Shown here one piece after another: positions 1-12,795 of a stretch of 64,000 nucleotides of DNA. The position numbers were made by a program, and so were the translations under genes. This DNA is from Daphnia pulex. Taxonomy: Eukaryota > Arthropoda > Branchiopoda > Diplostraca > Daphniidae. The stretch is from positions 15,119,001 through 15,183,000 of the forward strand of contig NC_060026.1 of NCBI RefSeq assembly GCF_021134715.1, in the 5' to 3' direction. Under the pieces are notes generated by a model. That model was not told where the DNA came from, searched no databases, and worked only from the letters and a program-made list of their open reading frames with translations. Every line of letters starts with the position of its first letter. The stretch's first letter is position 1.

Positions 1-3000
1 GGCGGCCAAGAACTGGAACGGTGTCGTCGAATGGGTGTCTACGCCTCTACTGAATCTCTCAGCAAGTCCTGCTGGAACATGGTCCTACCCGATCCTTGGC
101 GTTCGTTCGATTTCTACACTGATTATGTTTTGACACGCATGGACCAACCTTTCACGCTGTCCATGGTGAAGCATATCCATCAATTGATTGAAGTTGGAAC
201 GACTCAAGTCAAATCAGAAATATTCGCCCGCGTATTTTATCCGATCCTGACTCTGCCGACTTCTTTTGGAACTGCCAGCCCATCCGATCGCTCCTCAATA
301 GCCGGACAGATCACTGAAGCCTGCTGGCAAATGACGGCCAATCTAGTCCGCCAAAGGAGTATATGCGAATTGTTTCTCAGTTCCAACGGATTAGAACTGC
401 TGCTGGATTTATGCCGATCACCCGAATGGTCCTGGAACGTCGCCCGAGTCCTCCAGTCGATGATTGGCATCCAGTGCCAGTCCAACGATGAAGTTGATCT
501 CATTGAAAACGTCGACATCAAACTAACTGGGATGGGCGAGGCTACGGCACTGGCGATTTTGGAACACTTGCTGGTGCACCACATGTCCTACATCTTGCGC
601 AGCTTAGAAAGTCAAGCACCGTCGACCGACAATTGGGATATTGAAATCCCCGAACTCAAGGAAGCGACCGACACTGTTGGATTATTTGATTCCGTCTGGG
701 TGAATCATTTGAAGACGTTTGATCATTTACCTGGAAATCTCAAAACCGCGTCCGCCTTATGGGAAACGACTGCCCGGCTGTTTGTTCACAACCGAGCCTT
801 CTCTTCGTGGTTTAGTAATCATTCTTTTGTCAAATGGATCGAACTCATTCTTCCCGCTCTCTGCCGATACTTGTCCAATCCCCTTGCGCCGCATTGGACG
901 TTGTACGCTGATCTTCTGGAACTCTTCCTCGCCTTATCTCTGCTCTCTGCTTCTTCCAATGCTGAACATCGATTGAAAAGTATCTTGGAACATTTTGCTC
1001 CGCAACGGAACCTGTCAAACGTCTACGAATTGCTGCTGCGCTGCTCTACTTTAGAGCGCTGGATCAATCCCGAGAACCCCATCCATTCTAGAGAATCGAT
1101 TTCGTCGAGAAACGGAACTCAGTCGGACGGTTACGAAGCGGATGAGGAACCCGTTACGTTGGAACCTTCTGCTCCGAACCAAAGATCGAATTATCTTTTC
1201 TTTCCGACTATTTTCCCGCAATTGTTGCTCAATTTTTCAAACTGGCAATCGAAAACCACGGATAATGAGGAAAGAGTTTTGCTGTTCCAGGATTTTCTGA
1301 CTGCCTTCAAGCGAATGGCATCCATTTGCTCGCATCCGCCCACAGCCATCGTTCTGAGTAATCAGGGGTTATTGACGATTCTACTGAAAGAATTGAAACC
1401 GATCCTGATCTGTTCCGACTCGTCTGGTATCCGCCAACAAGTCGTATGGATGATCAGTTGCCTTGGCAGCCAAAGAATTACGCCCGGTGAATTGCAACTG
1501 CTGGTCGATATGTTGAAAGAAGACAATCCACCTTGGAAAGATCTCCTTCCCGTGTTCCTGAACCTGATCCAGACAGATGGCTACAGACCTACTCACACTT
1601 TAAGTTTTCCCAGCCGAAAAGTGATCGACGATGACGAAGAAAATTCCCTGCACCTAAGTAGCGGTTCTATCGAATCTTTCGTTCAACTGAACGATATCCG
1701 CTCAGAAATTTTCACTTTGACGAAACATGCGATGGTAACAAAAATTTTTGTTTTTTAATTATTATTTGTATTTAAATTTTCATTATTGGTTAGGAACTTG
1801 GACGTCTACATGAAAGCAAAGGGATCGGATCAGCCTGGAAATGCGCTGCAATATTCCTACCTATTTTGACGGATAATAATTGGAACATGCAAACGGACGG
1901 GTTATCACTTTCAACATGGCTTCTATTGTCGGAAGCCCCTCGTCGGAAGAGTCCGAGATTTTCCAATCCGGAATGGAGGCCGGACCTTCAAGATTGCACT
2001 GCAAGTTTTCCGTGGGAGGACCCGACTTGTGGGCGTGATTTACATCTTTTCTCAATGGGCACCAGGAGCTTCCTTGTTGAATTTTGGGCTGATCCTGCCG
2101 CAGACAACACGCTACTTGTCCGTCTTAGCCAGTCCACCCACTCTCAAAGCCAGGCGCTGGCCACACAAACTTTGGATTTGAAAATCCCTTCTGGCAGGTG
2201 GAATCATTTGGCCGTTAGCTGTCGCCAAAGGTCTTCCGCAAACGGCTACCACCGAGTGGTTCACATTCAAGTGTTTTTAAACGGATACCAATCGGCCAGT
2301 CTAGATCTGAAAGTGCCACTCAGTCCGATGAAACGGATAGGCAACTCTCATTCGTTCCTGTTACTCGGAATCGCTGCCGTGTCAAAAGCCAAAAAGATAT
2401 TGACTCCATCGTGGCAACTTGGAAATGCTACCCTCTACAAAGGCGAGCTACTTTCGGCCGAATTAGCTCTTCTGTTGATGGCCCTGGGTCCGAACGGCGG
2501 CATGTTTCTCGCTACCTGTCAAGATGGCATAACAAGACCCAACTTTCCTCGTTTCCTTCACTCGAAATTAGTTGACCATCTGCAAGAATGGGACCGACTT
2601 TTAGAATGGGAAAAGTTAATGGATACTTTACAGTCTAATCTGTTAATGACGTATTCGGCTCACAAGCCTGAATCTGTGTTTATTTATCCCTACATAATAT
2701 CACCAACCGCAGGTATGAAAGATTAATTAAAGGGTTGATTTCACCACATATTAATAAGATTTATTTTCTTTTTTAAATAAGGAATCTTTGGTTCAATTAT
2801 GCCAAGTGGGTGTGTCTTTAACGCCATTTCAAGCGATCCTCGTAGCAGTCAACAACCTCCGATCGCCCTTTCGGTTGCAGTGGCCGCACCTTTAACGGCC
2901 CAGTATCACATGGGCATTCACGCTGCAATGAAGCAACTTGGAGGCTACCCAGTTTTGCTCTTTCTTTTGGGTTATGCCATCGAATCAAAGACAGATTACC

Positions 3001-6000
3001 AGGCTCAAGCGTTGGAGATTTTGTTGTATTGGCTACGCTCGGACGCCCAGGAGGCCCAGCTGTTTGCAGCCAAACGCGGTTACTGGATGCTCCAGCATGT
3101 TTTTGAAGCTGATAGATGTCGGCCGGGAAAAGACTTTGCGGCCGTCCTTTTGAATCTCAGCTGTTCTAGTCCAGTGGTCACCAAAAATCCTAGTCATCAT
3201 TGCGATGCCATTATAGTTGATCCTCATCTTCTCTCCTTCACCGTTCAATGCTGGAAGAACTGGCAGAGGTACCGCGATACCACCGAAGGAAATACGCTCG
3301 ACGTGGTGTTGCATACCCTCCAACATCTTTTGCGTGACAATCATCGCTACCGAGATTTCAACGTCAAACAAATGGAACGAGCTGGAATATTGGAACTTGT
3401 ACTCCATTTGGCTAGAGTAAGTTAATTTCGTTTGAATGATTATCAGAAATATTTATGTGTTTAATTCTAATTGATTTACAGGAGTCTTCTCTCTATGAAG
3501 ACTGCATTCCTTTGACAGAACATCAAGCCATCGTGACGGCTGATTTGGTAGAAGGATTAATTGGATCTCCCCCGACTCTCAATAACTTGATGGTCGTCGT
3601 CGATTACTTGCTCTTGCTTCACCCAGCCGAACAGACTTATTGCCCTACTAACTCGGCAGGTTTTTCCTACTATTTCCTGCTCACCGCTAGAGATCCTAGT
3701 TTCAATGTTTTCCAATCGAGAAACTGGAAATTACCAGAAGGATACGAAACTTTCGCCCCGGAATCTTCCATTCCGCAGCCTATGAATGCAAATCAACTTG
3801 GTTCAGCCCTTCGTGATGTCATTGTAAAATGGTCGGACGGAAATGAAAAAGTTGAAGAAAACATCTCTAATAATCAGGTAACCATCAACAATTCTAAACC
3901 TTTGAGTGAATTTTCCAAGTCAATTTTTTTAATTAGAATGTCGCGGGCCTACCGGATGTAAGCAGTTCCAGCAATTTGAGTACTTGCACCAGAGCTGAAG
4001 CGGATACTACTCTAAGTCTTCACCTCCTGCGAGTCTTGCTTGCTTGCATCCGCGTTCTACCTGATTCCATGGTCAAGCAAGTCGCCAACAGCATCATTCG
4101 ACCGGATACTTTGGTGGTGTTGGCGCGACACAAACGCGATAAAATGCGAGCCGGAGCCATCCGGCTATTGCAAGCGATTCTCAACCGAAGTGAAGAAGAA
4201 GAGCAGAATTTCATTAAGCAGCTGGGACTGCTTCTTTTGGCCAACCAATTGCAACCCTATGCGGCCACAACCCCAGTGGTAGAAGCCTGTGTGGGACTTT
4301 GCGTTGGCGTCGACGTCATTCTTGAACAAGTTTTAGATCCATTCGCCATCTGGCCAGAGAATCCGACACCCCTTCAACTACAGTCAACCGTCCTTCTGTT
4401 GAGCTTGCTGCCAAACGCTGCTCTCGATCCAGCTCTCTTTCATCAGCTGGCCACACTGATTCGAACCCTAGCTACTAGGTCCAATCAAATTCTAAAGTTC
4501 CTATTAGACCTTGGTCTAGTCGAGACCATGGGCAAGTCCATAGTCGCCTTGGCACACGCCACAAAAAACCACCCGGGCGATATTCTAGAACAGCGCGAAG
4601 ATGAAATACTCTTGGAAGCCATACACAGGATACTTATACTCATCGCCACCCGGACTGTTGGTGCTTCTGGTAACTATATCGCCTTACTCATCAAAGATAT
4701 AACCCAACTTTAAACTTTTGTTTGCTTTGTTTTATTAGGGATTGCTCCATGGTCAGTGTTCCAGGATATGATACAGTTGTTTCACTACATGGAACGAGTA
4801 GAAAGTGGTCGTTGCGGATTCAAATCACGCTGCGTTCGAATGCTGCATGAAAGCTGTTGCGTCGTCCTGAAACAAGCCATCCAGGCGATCCAGCATCGAG
4901 TGGAATTCCACAAAATCGGCAGGCAGCAGCACCAGCTCTTTGCCTTTCAACCTGGGACATCTCATTTTCAGCACGTTTCTGACAAGGTTCTGAATATTGT
5001 GCTTCCGGTCCCACTCAACCGCAAAATGAAATTGGATAAGCCACCAAGTCAATCGGAAATCCTAGAAAGATTTAAATTTACTCTAGCCAAAGCAGTTGAC
5101 CACATTACGCTCAATGTGGAGCAAAACACTTCCTCTGTAGAAATAGCCTTCAGTCAAGACTTGCTGGTAACTTTGGTGCGGGGTGTATCATCTATCCTGG
5201 AGCGGCCGAAATCCAACGGCTTCCGCCACCTATCTAACGATGCCTTAACAGATTGGTCACACTACTACGCACCGGATTCGAACGATCTCGTTCGCACCCT
5301 CTTCTGGAACAGTCGACAGACGATAAAGACTCAACTGAATCGATTGGTTCTCTTCTTATCAAGCCCCATCCAGCTTCCGACTATGCTCCAGTTTGTAATC
5401 AAAACACTCTACGACGATCCTCACCACGAAGAAATCTTCAAACTGATTCCACCGGACGAATCCGATTTCCCGTTAGTATTTTTAACTACATTTTTAACGA
5501 ATATGGATTACTTATTAATGGTTATTTGTTTAGGTTCACTTTGGACACATACCTCTGTCATTTTCTGCACTCGCGAAAGTTTGCCGACAACGTTGAACAC
5601 AGCACATTGATTAGAATTCATTGCATCAGTCGTTGTTTGGTACCGTCGTACCAGCGTCGACGATGCCAGATACTGGATCCAGCCCTGTTAAGGGAGCAGT
5701 TTGAACTGGACCGCACTAGTTGGTGGAGAATGCAAGAAGAAACTCAAACCCGCATTCTTTCGCGGTTTGATCCGGTGGTCCGGATGACGTCAGATCTTGC
5801 AGCCAAGTGGACAACGATGGCGGTTGAGTCGCAAAACAACATTCGCCGCATTTTCCTGAGCCGTTTGCGGTGTGATCATGGTTCCAAAGTATTAGCTGCC
5901 GGAGGCTGGACCGAGTTGGTCGATCAAATGACCCACCAGAGAGCAGCTTGGCATTTAGCAAGTTCGTACCTTCGCGGATGGCAGCTAGATCCGACCGAAG

Positions 6001-8767
6001 GATATCAACGAATGCACCTCCGTTTAAAACGATCCGCTCTGAACGTCGATGCCAAATATCTTTTAGAGCGTTCCCGTTGTCTGCTACAACCAGAAAGACT
6101 ACCTCAACCGTTAGAATCTATCTTGCGAATGTCCACAATCAAATCGATTGACGACGCCATCGTCCATGAAGACGAGAAAATCCTACGGACCATCAACTGT
6201 TGGCTCGTCACGACGACCGAGGAAATAATGGGCGAACTTATTTTTACTGGAAAGTGGATGACTTTCTTGTCTCCAGAGTCTGAGAAATCATTTTCCTGTA
6301 TCAAGTACGACGATGTCAGAGAGATATTGACGCGTCGTTTTCAGCTTCAAGAGCGAGCCTTGGAACTCTTCCTATGCGATAGTAGTACGCAATTTTTGGT
6401 GTTCAACAGCTTTGAGGAACGCAACTGCACCCACCGCGAGCTGAATGAGCTGTGCCTCAAACTGATTCCTTCTGAGAGTCTAGCCGAAGTGACGCAATTG
6501 TGGCGGGAAAGCCAAATCACCAATTTTGAGTATCTGGTCTTTCTTAACAAATTTGCTGGACGATCTTACAATGATTTGATGCAGTACCCGATTTTCCCAT
6601 TCGTTCTGGCTGACTACGAGTCACCGGTATTGGATCTGGATGATCCCCATGTTTATCGAAACTTTAAAAAACCCATGGCCGTCCAGGTATTGAATTTTAC
6701 AAAATAATTATCTTGAGTTTGACTAAATTGTTTTCCGCACTTAAACAGAATGAGAGTCGTGATCAACATTATATTGAAAACTACAACTACCTCAAAAGGG
6801 ACTTTGAAAATAGACCGGAAGGTTCAGGGCCGAATTTTGGACCATTTCATTATGGGTCTCTGTATTCCAACCCGGGTATAGTCCTTCATTTTCTCGTCCG
6901 GCTGCCGCCTTTCACCAAGCTATTGATGGAATATCAGGTTTGTTTTATTATTTCTATTAATGAATAAACTGTAAACTTAATAATATTTGTTTGTGTTTCA
7001 CAGGACAGAAACTTTGATGTGCCTGACCGGTCGTTTCATTCAGTCGGAACATCTTGGCGTTTGGCCAGTTCCGATTCAACAACTGACGTCAAAGAGTTGA
7101 TCCCAGAATTTTTTTATTTACCCGAATTTCTAGTCAACGCTCTCGGTTTCGATTTCGGAATGCAACAATCTGGTTAGGAATTTTATTCTCATAATTTCTT
7201 ATACAAAATTTCGTTAAAATATTTTTATCTCCATTCTTTTAGGTGATCCTGTTGACGATGTTCAGCTTCCACCTTGGAGTCTGGGGAAGCCACGCCTTTT
7301 CATTCAAATCCATCGACAGGCTTTAGAGTCCAGCTGGGTCCGAGACCATCTCCATCATTGGATCGATTTGATCTTTGGCTTCAAACAGACTGGACCATCT
7401 GCGATAGAGTCCATTAACGTTTTCCATCCGTCCACTTACGCCGGATTTGATACTACAGAAGGAGTCAATGACGATCCGATTGAACGGAATGCGAAACTCA
7501 CTATGATTCGATCATACGGTCAAGTGCCTCGCCAACTCTTCCGCCAGCCACATCCTATGAGCGTCCAGCCCCTTAACGCTAAATCCATTCGCCGGAGTCG
7601 CAATCTCTTGCCGTCTGTCGAACACCTCCAATGGGGCTGTTATGTGGGCTCGCCGTCCTGTCAGGCTCCTGTATTGAAACATAAAGAATCTTTTGCTATT
7701 CCAGTCCATTCCTTCCTCCCGTTGCGAACTGGAGATACTTACGCTCTGGGCCCTTTCACCACCGCCATTCTGTCCCATTCGTACGACAAGGATTCGTTCC
7801 TTGGCCGACCGACAGGGATTCTAGGGGTGGCATTGATCTCTTGGGGTCAATCGGACGGAATTGTAAGAATCAAAATCCGGAAGGATGAACCTGTGAAACC
7901 TCTCTTTCAATCGGAAGCGCACGATAGCGTGATTTTATGCTCAACTTTACCGGATTACAACAGGATCTGGGTTGCCTATCGATCTGGAATCATGCGGGTC
8001 TATCCTTTTCTGTTTGACCCACTGAAACCTCATTTTGAGTTGACTGGACCGCCGACAGTTCTCTCTGGTCACGTTGGACCCCTTCAACAGCTCGTCTTGT
8101 GTTCGTCGTTCAGCCTCGCTGTCTCCAGTGGAAGTGATGGATCAATTATCCTCTGGGATCTTCATTCTTTGAATTTTATCCGTCAGCTCACTCCAGGTAA
8201 TTCAACTTCAACATCCATCGACCCAACATTAAAATTTTTTTAAATTGCCTATAGGTCTATCAAATGACCGGAAAGATATAATACTACCAGTTTCTCAATT
8301 GGCCGTCAGTCGTAATACAGCTGATATTGCATGCGCTGTCAATCTGGACGATCAGCAGTCTCGGCTGGAATTGAGGTCAGTCAATGGGCATTTGATCGGC
8401 ATGACAACGACGAATCCTCTCATTACTTCGTTGTGTTTCTCATCTGCTCCCGAGGGAATTTCTATCAATGTGGTAGCTGCCGGGCTATCCAATGGTCGCA
8501 TTAGGTAATTCATCAACTAATAAGTTTGTTTTTGTTCCTACTTGTTAATTGTTTTCTCACTACAGATTGTGGGATACTTGGACCCTAAATGTCGTACGAG
8601 ATATCATCACTGACTCCTCCTTGTCGATAGTCAGTTTGACATATTCGAGCACTTCACAGCATTTACTAGCCGCTAGAAACGATGGTTCTCTGCTAGCTTG
8701 GGATAGTCCACATAACCACAAAAAATCGCCTCGCTTCCCACCCTTTATCAATTTAACTTTGCAATGA
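1..8767 (+). CDS. LYST: Lysosomal trafficking regulator (LYST / mauve), C-terminal part
   Basis: BEACH-family scaffold controlling size and fusion of lysosome-related organelles. The gene enters from the left, open in frame from base 1. Exons joined by phase: 1-1734, 1794-2712, 2782-3416, 3482-3877, 3937-4669, 4739-5471, 5534-6686, 6749-6937, 7004-7172, 7243-8196, 8255-8504, 8566-8767 (TGA), 2,688 codons. Exon 1 and exons 3-6 look like helical armadillo-type sequence. Exon 2 holds a concanavalin-like domain ([18 protein letters not shown]). Exon 7 carries the PH-like part and the BEACH start ([19 protein letters not shown]), which runs through exons 8-10 ([33 protein letters not shown]). WD40 repeats follow (DGSIILWDL, ending DGSLLAWDS). 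These motifs fit LYST better than NBEA or WDFY3, as I remember those families. Introns are 55-73 nt. No disruption seen. Confidence 0.93.
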
Positions 8768-9197
8768 TGATACTTTTCAAACCCGTAGATATGATATGTA
8801 AACGCGATTAAAGAGGAGATTTTCATGATTTTAATCACAGGAAATTCAAAAAAGGATAGAATCTCTTGAAAATTTTTATAAATTTAGCTTTATAATGTTA
8901 CACATGCAAATCTGAATATAATTACGGTAATCTATTCGCAAGAAAGTGATGAAACTTCATTTTTAAACGAAATTTTGTCTTTATTGGCTCGAACTAAGCA
9001 CATAACAAGGATGTATCCAAATCACTCTCAGCTTATTTGCACAGCGAATGAATCAGAGCAGGGAGAGGGTGAGGTGGAAAAGTACGAAAAGAGAGTCGAA
9101 TGAATCAGGACTCATGACACAAAATTGCGATTTCCTAGGTCGCAGAAGGTACAGAGACACACAAACAGTCAATATGAAGCAGATCTCAATAATTTAG
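8768..9197. other. Convergent 3' flank of LYST and Max
   Basis: AT-rich non-coding stretch between two stop codons. A minus-strand AATAAA at 8980-8985 is a plausible poly(A) signal for Max. I see no clear AATAAA for LYST on the plus strand and no open frame worth calling. Confidence 0.6.
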
Positions 9198-9973
9198 CTA
9201 GACAGATGTTTTCATCTTTTTGTTGGACCGTTTCCCTTTGGTACTGTTTTCCCTATCAGAACCTTCAGAATCTTCCTGATACTTTCCAGCCTCAGCTTGG
9301 GTATGCATGTCACCTACATTAAGCATTTTGGCTTTCTCCAGGGAGCGAACTTAACAAAGAAAAGGTTAAATGTTGTACTGATGCAAAACAAAAAAAGTAA
9401 ACATACTTTGAGTTTGAAGGACTTCATTTTGCCTTTTGAGATCATCAATATCCTGCTGGTGGGCTGCATTTTTCCGTCTCATGAATTGTATATAATCAGC
9501 TGCCTTCTTCAGTATTTGAGCACGGCTCGCCTGAAACCGAGAGCCATCCTACAATTTTATTAAGTGAGATTTGCTCGACACTTATGTTTTACTTTTTCTC
9601 CCTGTAACGAGGGAACTGAATCTCGAAGTCCACTGAAGCTATCCTTGATGTGATCTCTCCTTTTCCGTTCCAAGGCATTATGGTGTGCTCTTTTGTCAAC
9701 CTGTTCATCCAAGCACACAAAGTGTTGATAAAGAGCTCTGTGCCAGGTAAAACACACAAATAATATCTTACTTGCTGAGAATACTGTCCAGAGCCTCGTG
9801 AATAGCCACCTCCATCCTCCTCCTACAGCAGATGATAGAAAGTAAGTTTTAGTAAGTGAATGTTTTAAAAGAGGTCAATGCAGCTAAACCATCTTGTTCA
9901 ACAACTTACATCACTTTCGATATCTATATCTCGTTCATCATCGCTCATCGATGGGGAAACGGCATAGGACATG
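9198..9973 (-). CDS. Max: Max, bHLH-leucine zipper transcription factor
   Basis: Obligate dimer partner of Myc and Mad/Mnt proteins; binds CACGTG E-boxes in the nucleus. Five coding exons, read leftwards: 9973-9911 (start [21 protein letters not shown], the acidic N-terminus in one-letter code), 9822-9772, 9700-9593, 9530-9407 and 9349-9198 (TAG). They join to 165 aa. The basic region and helix 1 read [20 protein letters not shown], which is practically the vertebrate Max sequence; the loop is VPSLQGEK and helix 2 begins ASRAQIL, followed by the zipper ([12 protein letters not shown]). The C-terminus is lysine-rich ([10 protein letters not shown]), matching the nuclear signal of Max. The exon boundary before the basic region and the QGEK/ASRA boundary match my memory of the vertebrate gene. 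Gene is convergent with LYST. Confidence 0.95.
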
Positions 9974-10827
9974 GTCGTAATCAAGCCAGACAAACTAGGG
10001 TTACCAACAAGAAGACTTCAAGCTAAGGGATCAAAATTTGCAGATTAGGGCCAAAACACTTCCAACGCAATAGTTACGTTCAAGGTGATCGAGATAAGAA
10101 ACTGCTATACCAATTTGCTTAAAGCCTGATAGTCGATTTCTCTTTGTGTAAACACGTCACGAGTGTGGGCAAAGTGTTGTATTCACGAGACTAAACAGCA
10201 AGTGAACAGCGCATCGAGTTGTTGAGGTGCACTTGCGATGTTGCCAAATGAGCGCAATTCATTCCAACAGCAAAATTGTTGCCAACTTGCTAATTTCGCC
10301 CGGCAACAAGGACGACATTACGACAAGGATATTTATAATTCTTTACAAAATTAAAACAAAAAACTCCTTAGTCCTTATTATAAAAATTTGACGGATTCTG
10401 ACATTTTTATTTGATTGGCGGAGGATCACTCAGAGTAAATGCGGCAAATAATAAACTATTGTGCTTCAAACACATGTTTGATGACAAAGTTGAAAATTAT
10501 GGAATGCAAAATCTCTTCTCCAATCAAGGTGTGGTCACATATAAAAGGTGCGCAAGAATATACCTGCGTTAGAAGAACCACACGCGAGAAACGCTTCAAT
10601 GTCGAGCGAGTAGTGAACCGAGGAGGTCATCCACTTGACTGTTTCCACATTCCACTAACTGCGATACGCTGATTTTGGGTGCGGGCAAACATAGTTTTAA
10701 AATGTCTCGCCAATAACACGCCCAAAGAAGTATAGTGACCTCCACATTACATTAGCGTTTTTTAAAAAATCCCAAAATGATAAATGATGCCCAATATTCA
10801 ACCTAACACGCTAAAACAACTAAAACC
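9974..10827. other. Upstream region of Max, no gene seen
   Basis: Non-coding. It should hold the Max promoter and 5' UTR, but I see no TATA box. Short open frames here (for example 10439-10672) have no recognisable content and I read them as chance. Confidence 0.5.
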
Positions 10828-11295
10828 TTATAACTTATATTTGATTGTCTTGGCTTCTCTTGACTGAAGGTTGTCGTCACACACGTGCATGCCGAGTGTA
10901 CACCCATCACGGAGAAGAGAGTCCATATGAATAGGAAAAAATTCAGACCCAAAAAACCTTTGAGCGCTAGACCACGTATATCTTATTCCATGATTAGAAT
11001 CCCGAGGCGATTGTTGCGCCAAAAGGAGAACCAGAATCTCTTGTGTTAAGGTCATTGTAGGAAAAAATTTATAAAATGGGATACTCGTTATAGTGCGATT
11101 CCTCCTCACGTCGTACCTTCTTCCAAATGGGAAAAAAAAACCGGAAAGTTTGAAGGTTGCGAATGGGGTGTGTCGGATGAGACTTGAGATGTCCATGAGA
11201 TGATATTCATTGGAAAAACTAGAAGAATCGTGTATAACCAGCAGCAGCAGCAAAGCCTTGATGGTCAGTCGCGTTGTCTTCACATTTGATGCCAT
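10828..11295 (-). CDS. Doubtful ORF with signal-peptide-like start
   Basis: An open frame extends upstream to 11430, but the methionine at 11293-11295 starts a signal-peptide-like stretch (basic residues, then IKALLLLLVI). About 50 residues further on is PFGRR, which resembles an amidation plus dibasic cleavage site of a neuropeptide precursor. The flanking residues match no peptide family I recognise and the rest of the frame is unremarkable. It lies head-to-head with the gene at 11500. Probably chance, listed because of the two features together. Confidence 0.18.
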   Translation of the reverse strand: MASNVKTTRLTIKALLLLLVIHDSSSFSNEYHLMDISSLIRHTPFATFKLSGFFFPFGRRYDVRRNRTITSIPFYKFFPTMTLTQEILVLLLAQQSPRDSNHGIRYTWSSAQRFFGSEFFPIHMDSLLRDGCTLGMHVCDDNLQSREAKTIKYKL

Positions 11296-11499
11296 TCCTT
11301 GTTTAGTGTTGAGTTGGCGTCGTGCAAGTTGGATGTGCTGTTTTAACCTTTCCATCAACTTCTTTTTGTTCACGGATAACAGGAATTCAAAAGTGGATTG
11401 AACCGCGTCATTTTGGTATGAACATTTCATTCAATTACAGACTTGTATTTAAAACAAAATTTCCTTTATCTTACACCGTTCGGAACAGAAATTGAAGAA

Positions 11500-12180
11500 A
11501 TGTCTGCTGAAGAGGATTACAGTGCTGGTTTGTTGGAGAATTCCCATAACAAAAAGCCGACTCACTCTCAGGTTATCAAAGAAGTAATCAACTGGTTTTA
11601 CGGGCCCGATGCAGGAAAGCTCAGTAAAGAATGGAGCAAACGACTTTTGCGGCCGAGACCGCGTTTGACGCAGGCACTCAGCACCACCACGCCGGAATAT
11701 GTCACGTACGACACGGCCAATTACCCCGTACTACACGGGCCATCCGCCAGGATTCCCTATCACGTCATCATATTAGGAGGTGTTTTAATCCTGGCCGTCT
11801 TTTATCTTTTACTTTTCCTCGTCATCAGTCGTTTACGGTGTTGTAGAAAGGTAAACCAGTTATTACACTATTTCTTGGGGAATTTCATTATGAAATATTC
11901 GCCATTTTTACAGAATCAACAGCGAACGGCTCGCCGGAGGAGCAGGGAGACTTGGAGGGAAGCCAATGGATTGTATCACATTGAAGGAGATGTGCTGGGC
12001 AGTGGTAATGTCCATTCTTCTTCGCCCAAATTGGGTGAAACAGACGATTCGCCACCTCCGTCTTATGAAGACGCTATGATTGCCTGCGGCCATAGCCCTC
12101 AACAGTTGCCGGCGCAAGCTAAAACCAATCAGGCAACACCTTCGAATGTTAATAACGACGAAGATGTCGAATTAAACTAA
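11500..12180 (+). CDS. Single-pass membrane protein with PPxY-type tail
   Basis: Not assigned to a family. Two exons, 11500-11850 and 11914-12180 (TAA), joined to 205 aa. I chose the ATG at 11500 (context GAAGAAATG); an in-frame upstream ATG at 11443 exists but a possible acceptor (TTACAG) lies just before it. There is no signal peptide. One strong membrane segment lies near residue 85-110 (VIILGGVLILAVFYLLLFLV), followed by RLRCCRK, a basic-cysteine stop-transfer site that may be palmitoylated. The cytosolic tail is basic, then acidic, with DDSPPPSYEDAM. PPSY is a ligand type for WW domains of Nedd4-family ubiquitin ligases. The 63-nt intron is in frame and free of stops, so it could be retained. 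AATAAA at 12456-12461 is the likely poly(A) signal. The stretch 12181-12795 otherwise holds nothing I can name. Confidence 0.72.
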   Translation: MSAEEDYSAGLLENSHNKKPTHSQVIKEVINWFYGPDAGKLSKEWSKRLLRPRPRLTQALSTTTPEYVTYDTANYPVLHGPSARIPYHVIILGGVLILAVFYLLLFLVISRLRCCRKVNQLLHYFLGNFIMKYSPFLQNQQRTARRRSRETWREANGLYHIEGDVLGSGNVHSSSPKLGETDDSPPPSYEDAMIACGHSPQQLPAQAKTNQATPSNVNNDEDVELN

Positions 12181-12795
12181 TATTTCCAATCATAACGCGC
12201 TTGAATGAAAGGTATGAGTAAAGACTATTAGCAGTATTGTGACTTATATAGGTGGAACTAACACGGGAAAAACTTACTCAACGTGCATGTTACATGTTTT
12301 TCTGGAAGGTCTTTCAGCATCTGGTTGTCCTTAAGTGTATATATATTATACAGTACACTATTTGTGAGGGTGCATATACTTGGTGGCGTCTTTTTAAAAG
12401 GATGAAATCATTTCATTTTTATGTTTATTATGTCATTTCCGTTTCTCGTTGCACAAATAAACCCATTTCGAGATGTTTACTATTATAAGTTTGTTATTCT
12501 CATTTTGGCTTTCCGGCAATCATTAACACATGAAAAGATGGGAAACTTAATGTTGTGTATGATTACCTGTAATACTGGACTTTTCCCATGATAATTGTTT
12601 TTATAAATTTGCTACGTAATTGTTAGTTGCTGCTGTACGTACTGATGTGTATATTTAAATTGACCAAAGTCTAAAAACTAAAAAAACTAAACACCAAATA
12701 ATAAACCGAATTAAAAATACCACAGAAATTAAAAGTTGGAGACAAAAAGGTTTAAAGTAAAAACATAATAGGTTTATCATATCCAATAATGGAAT

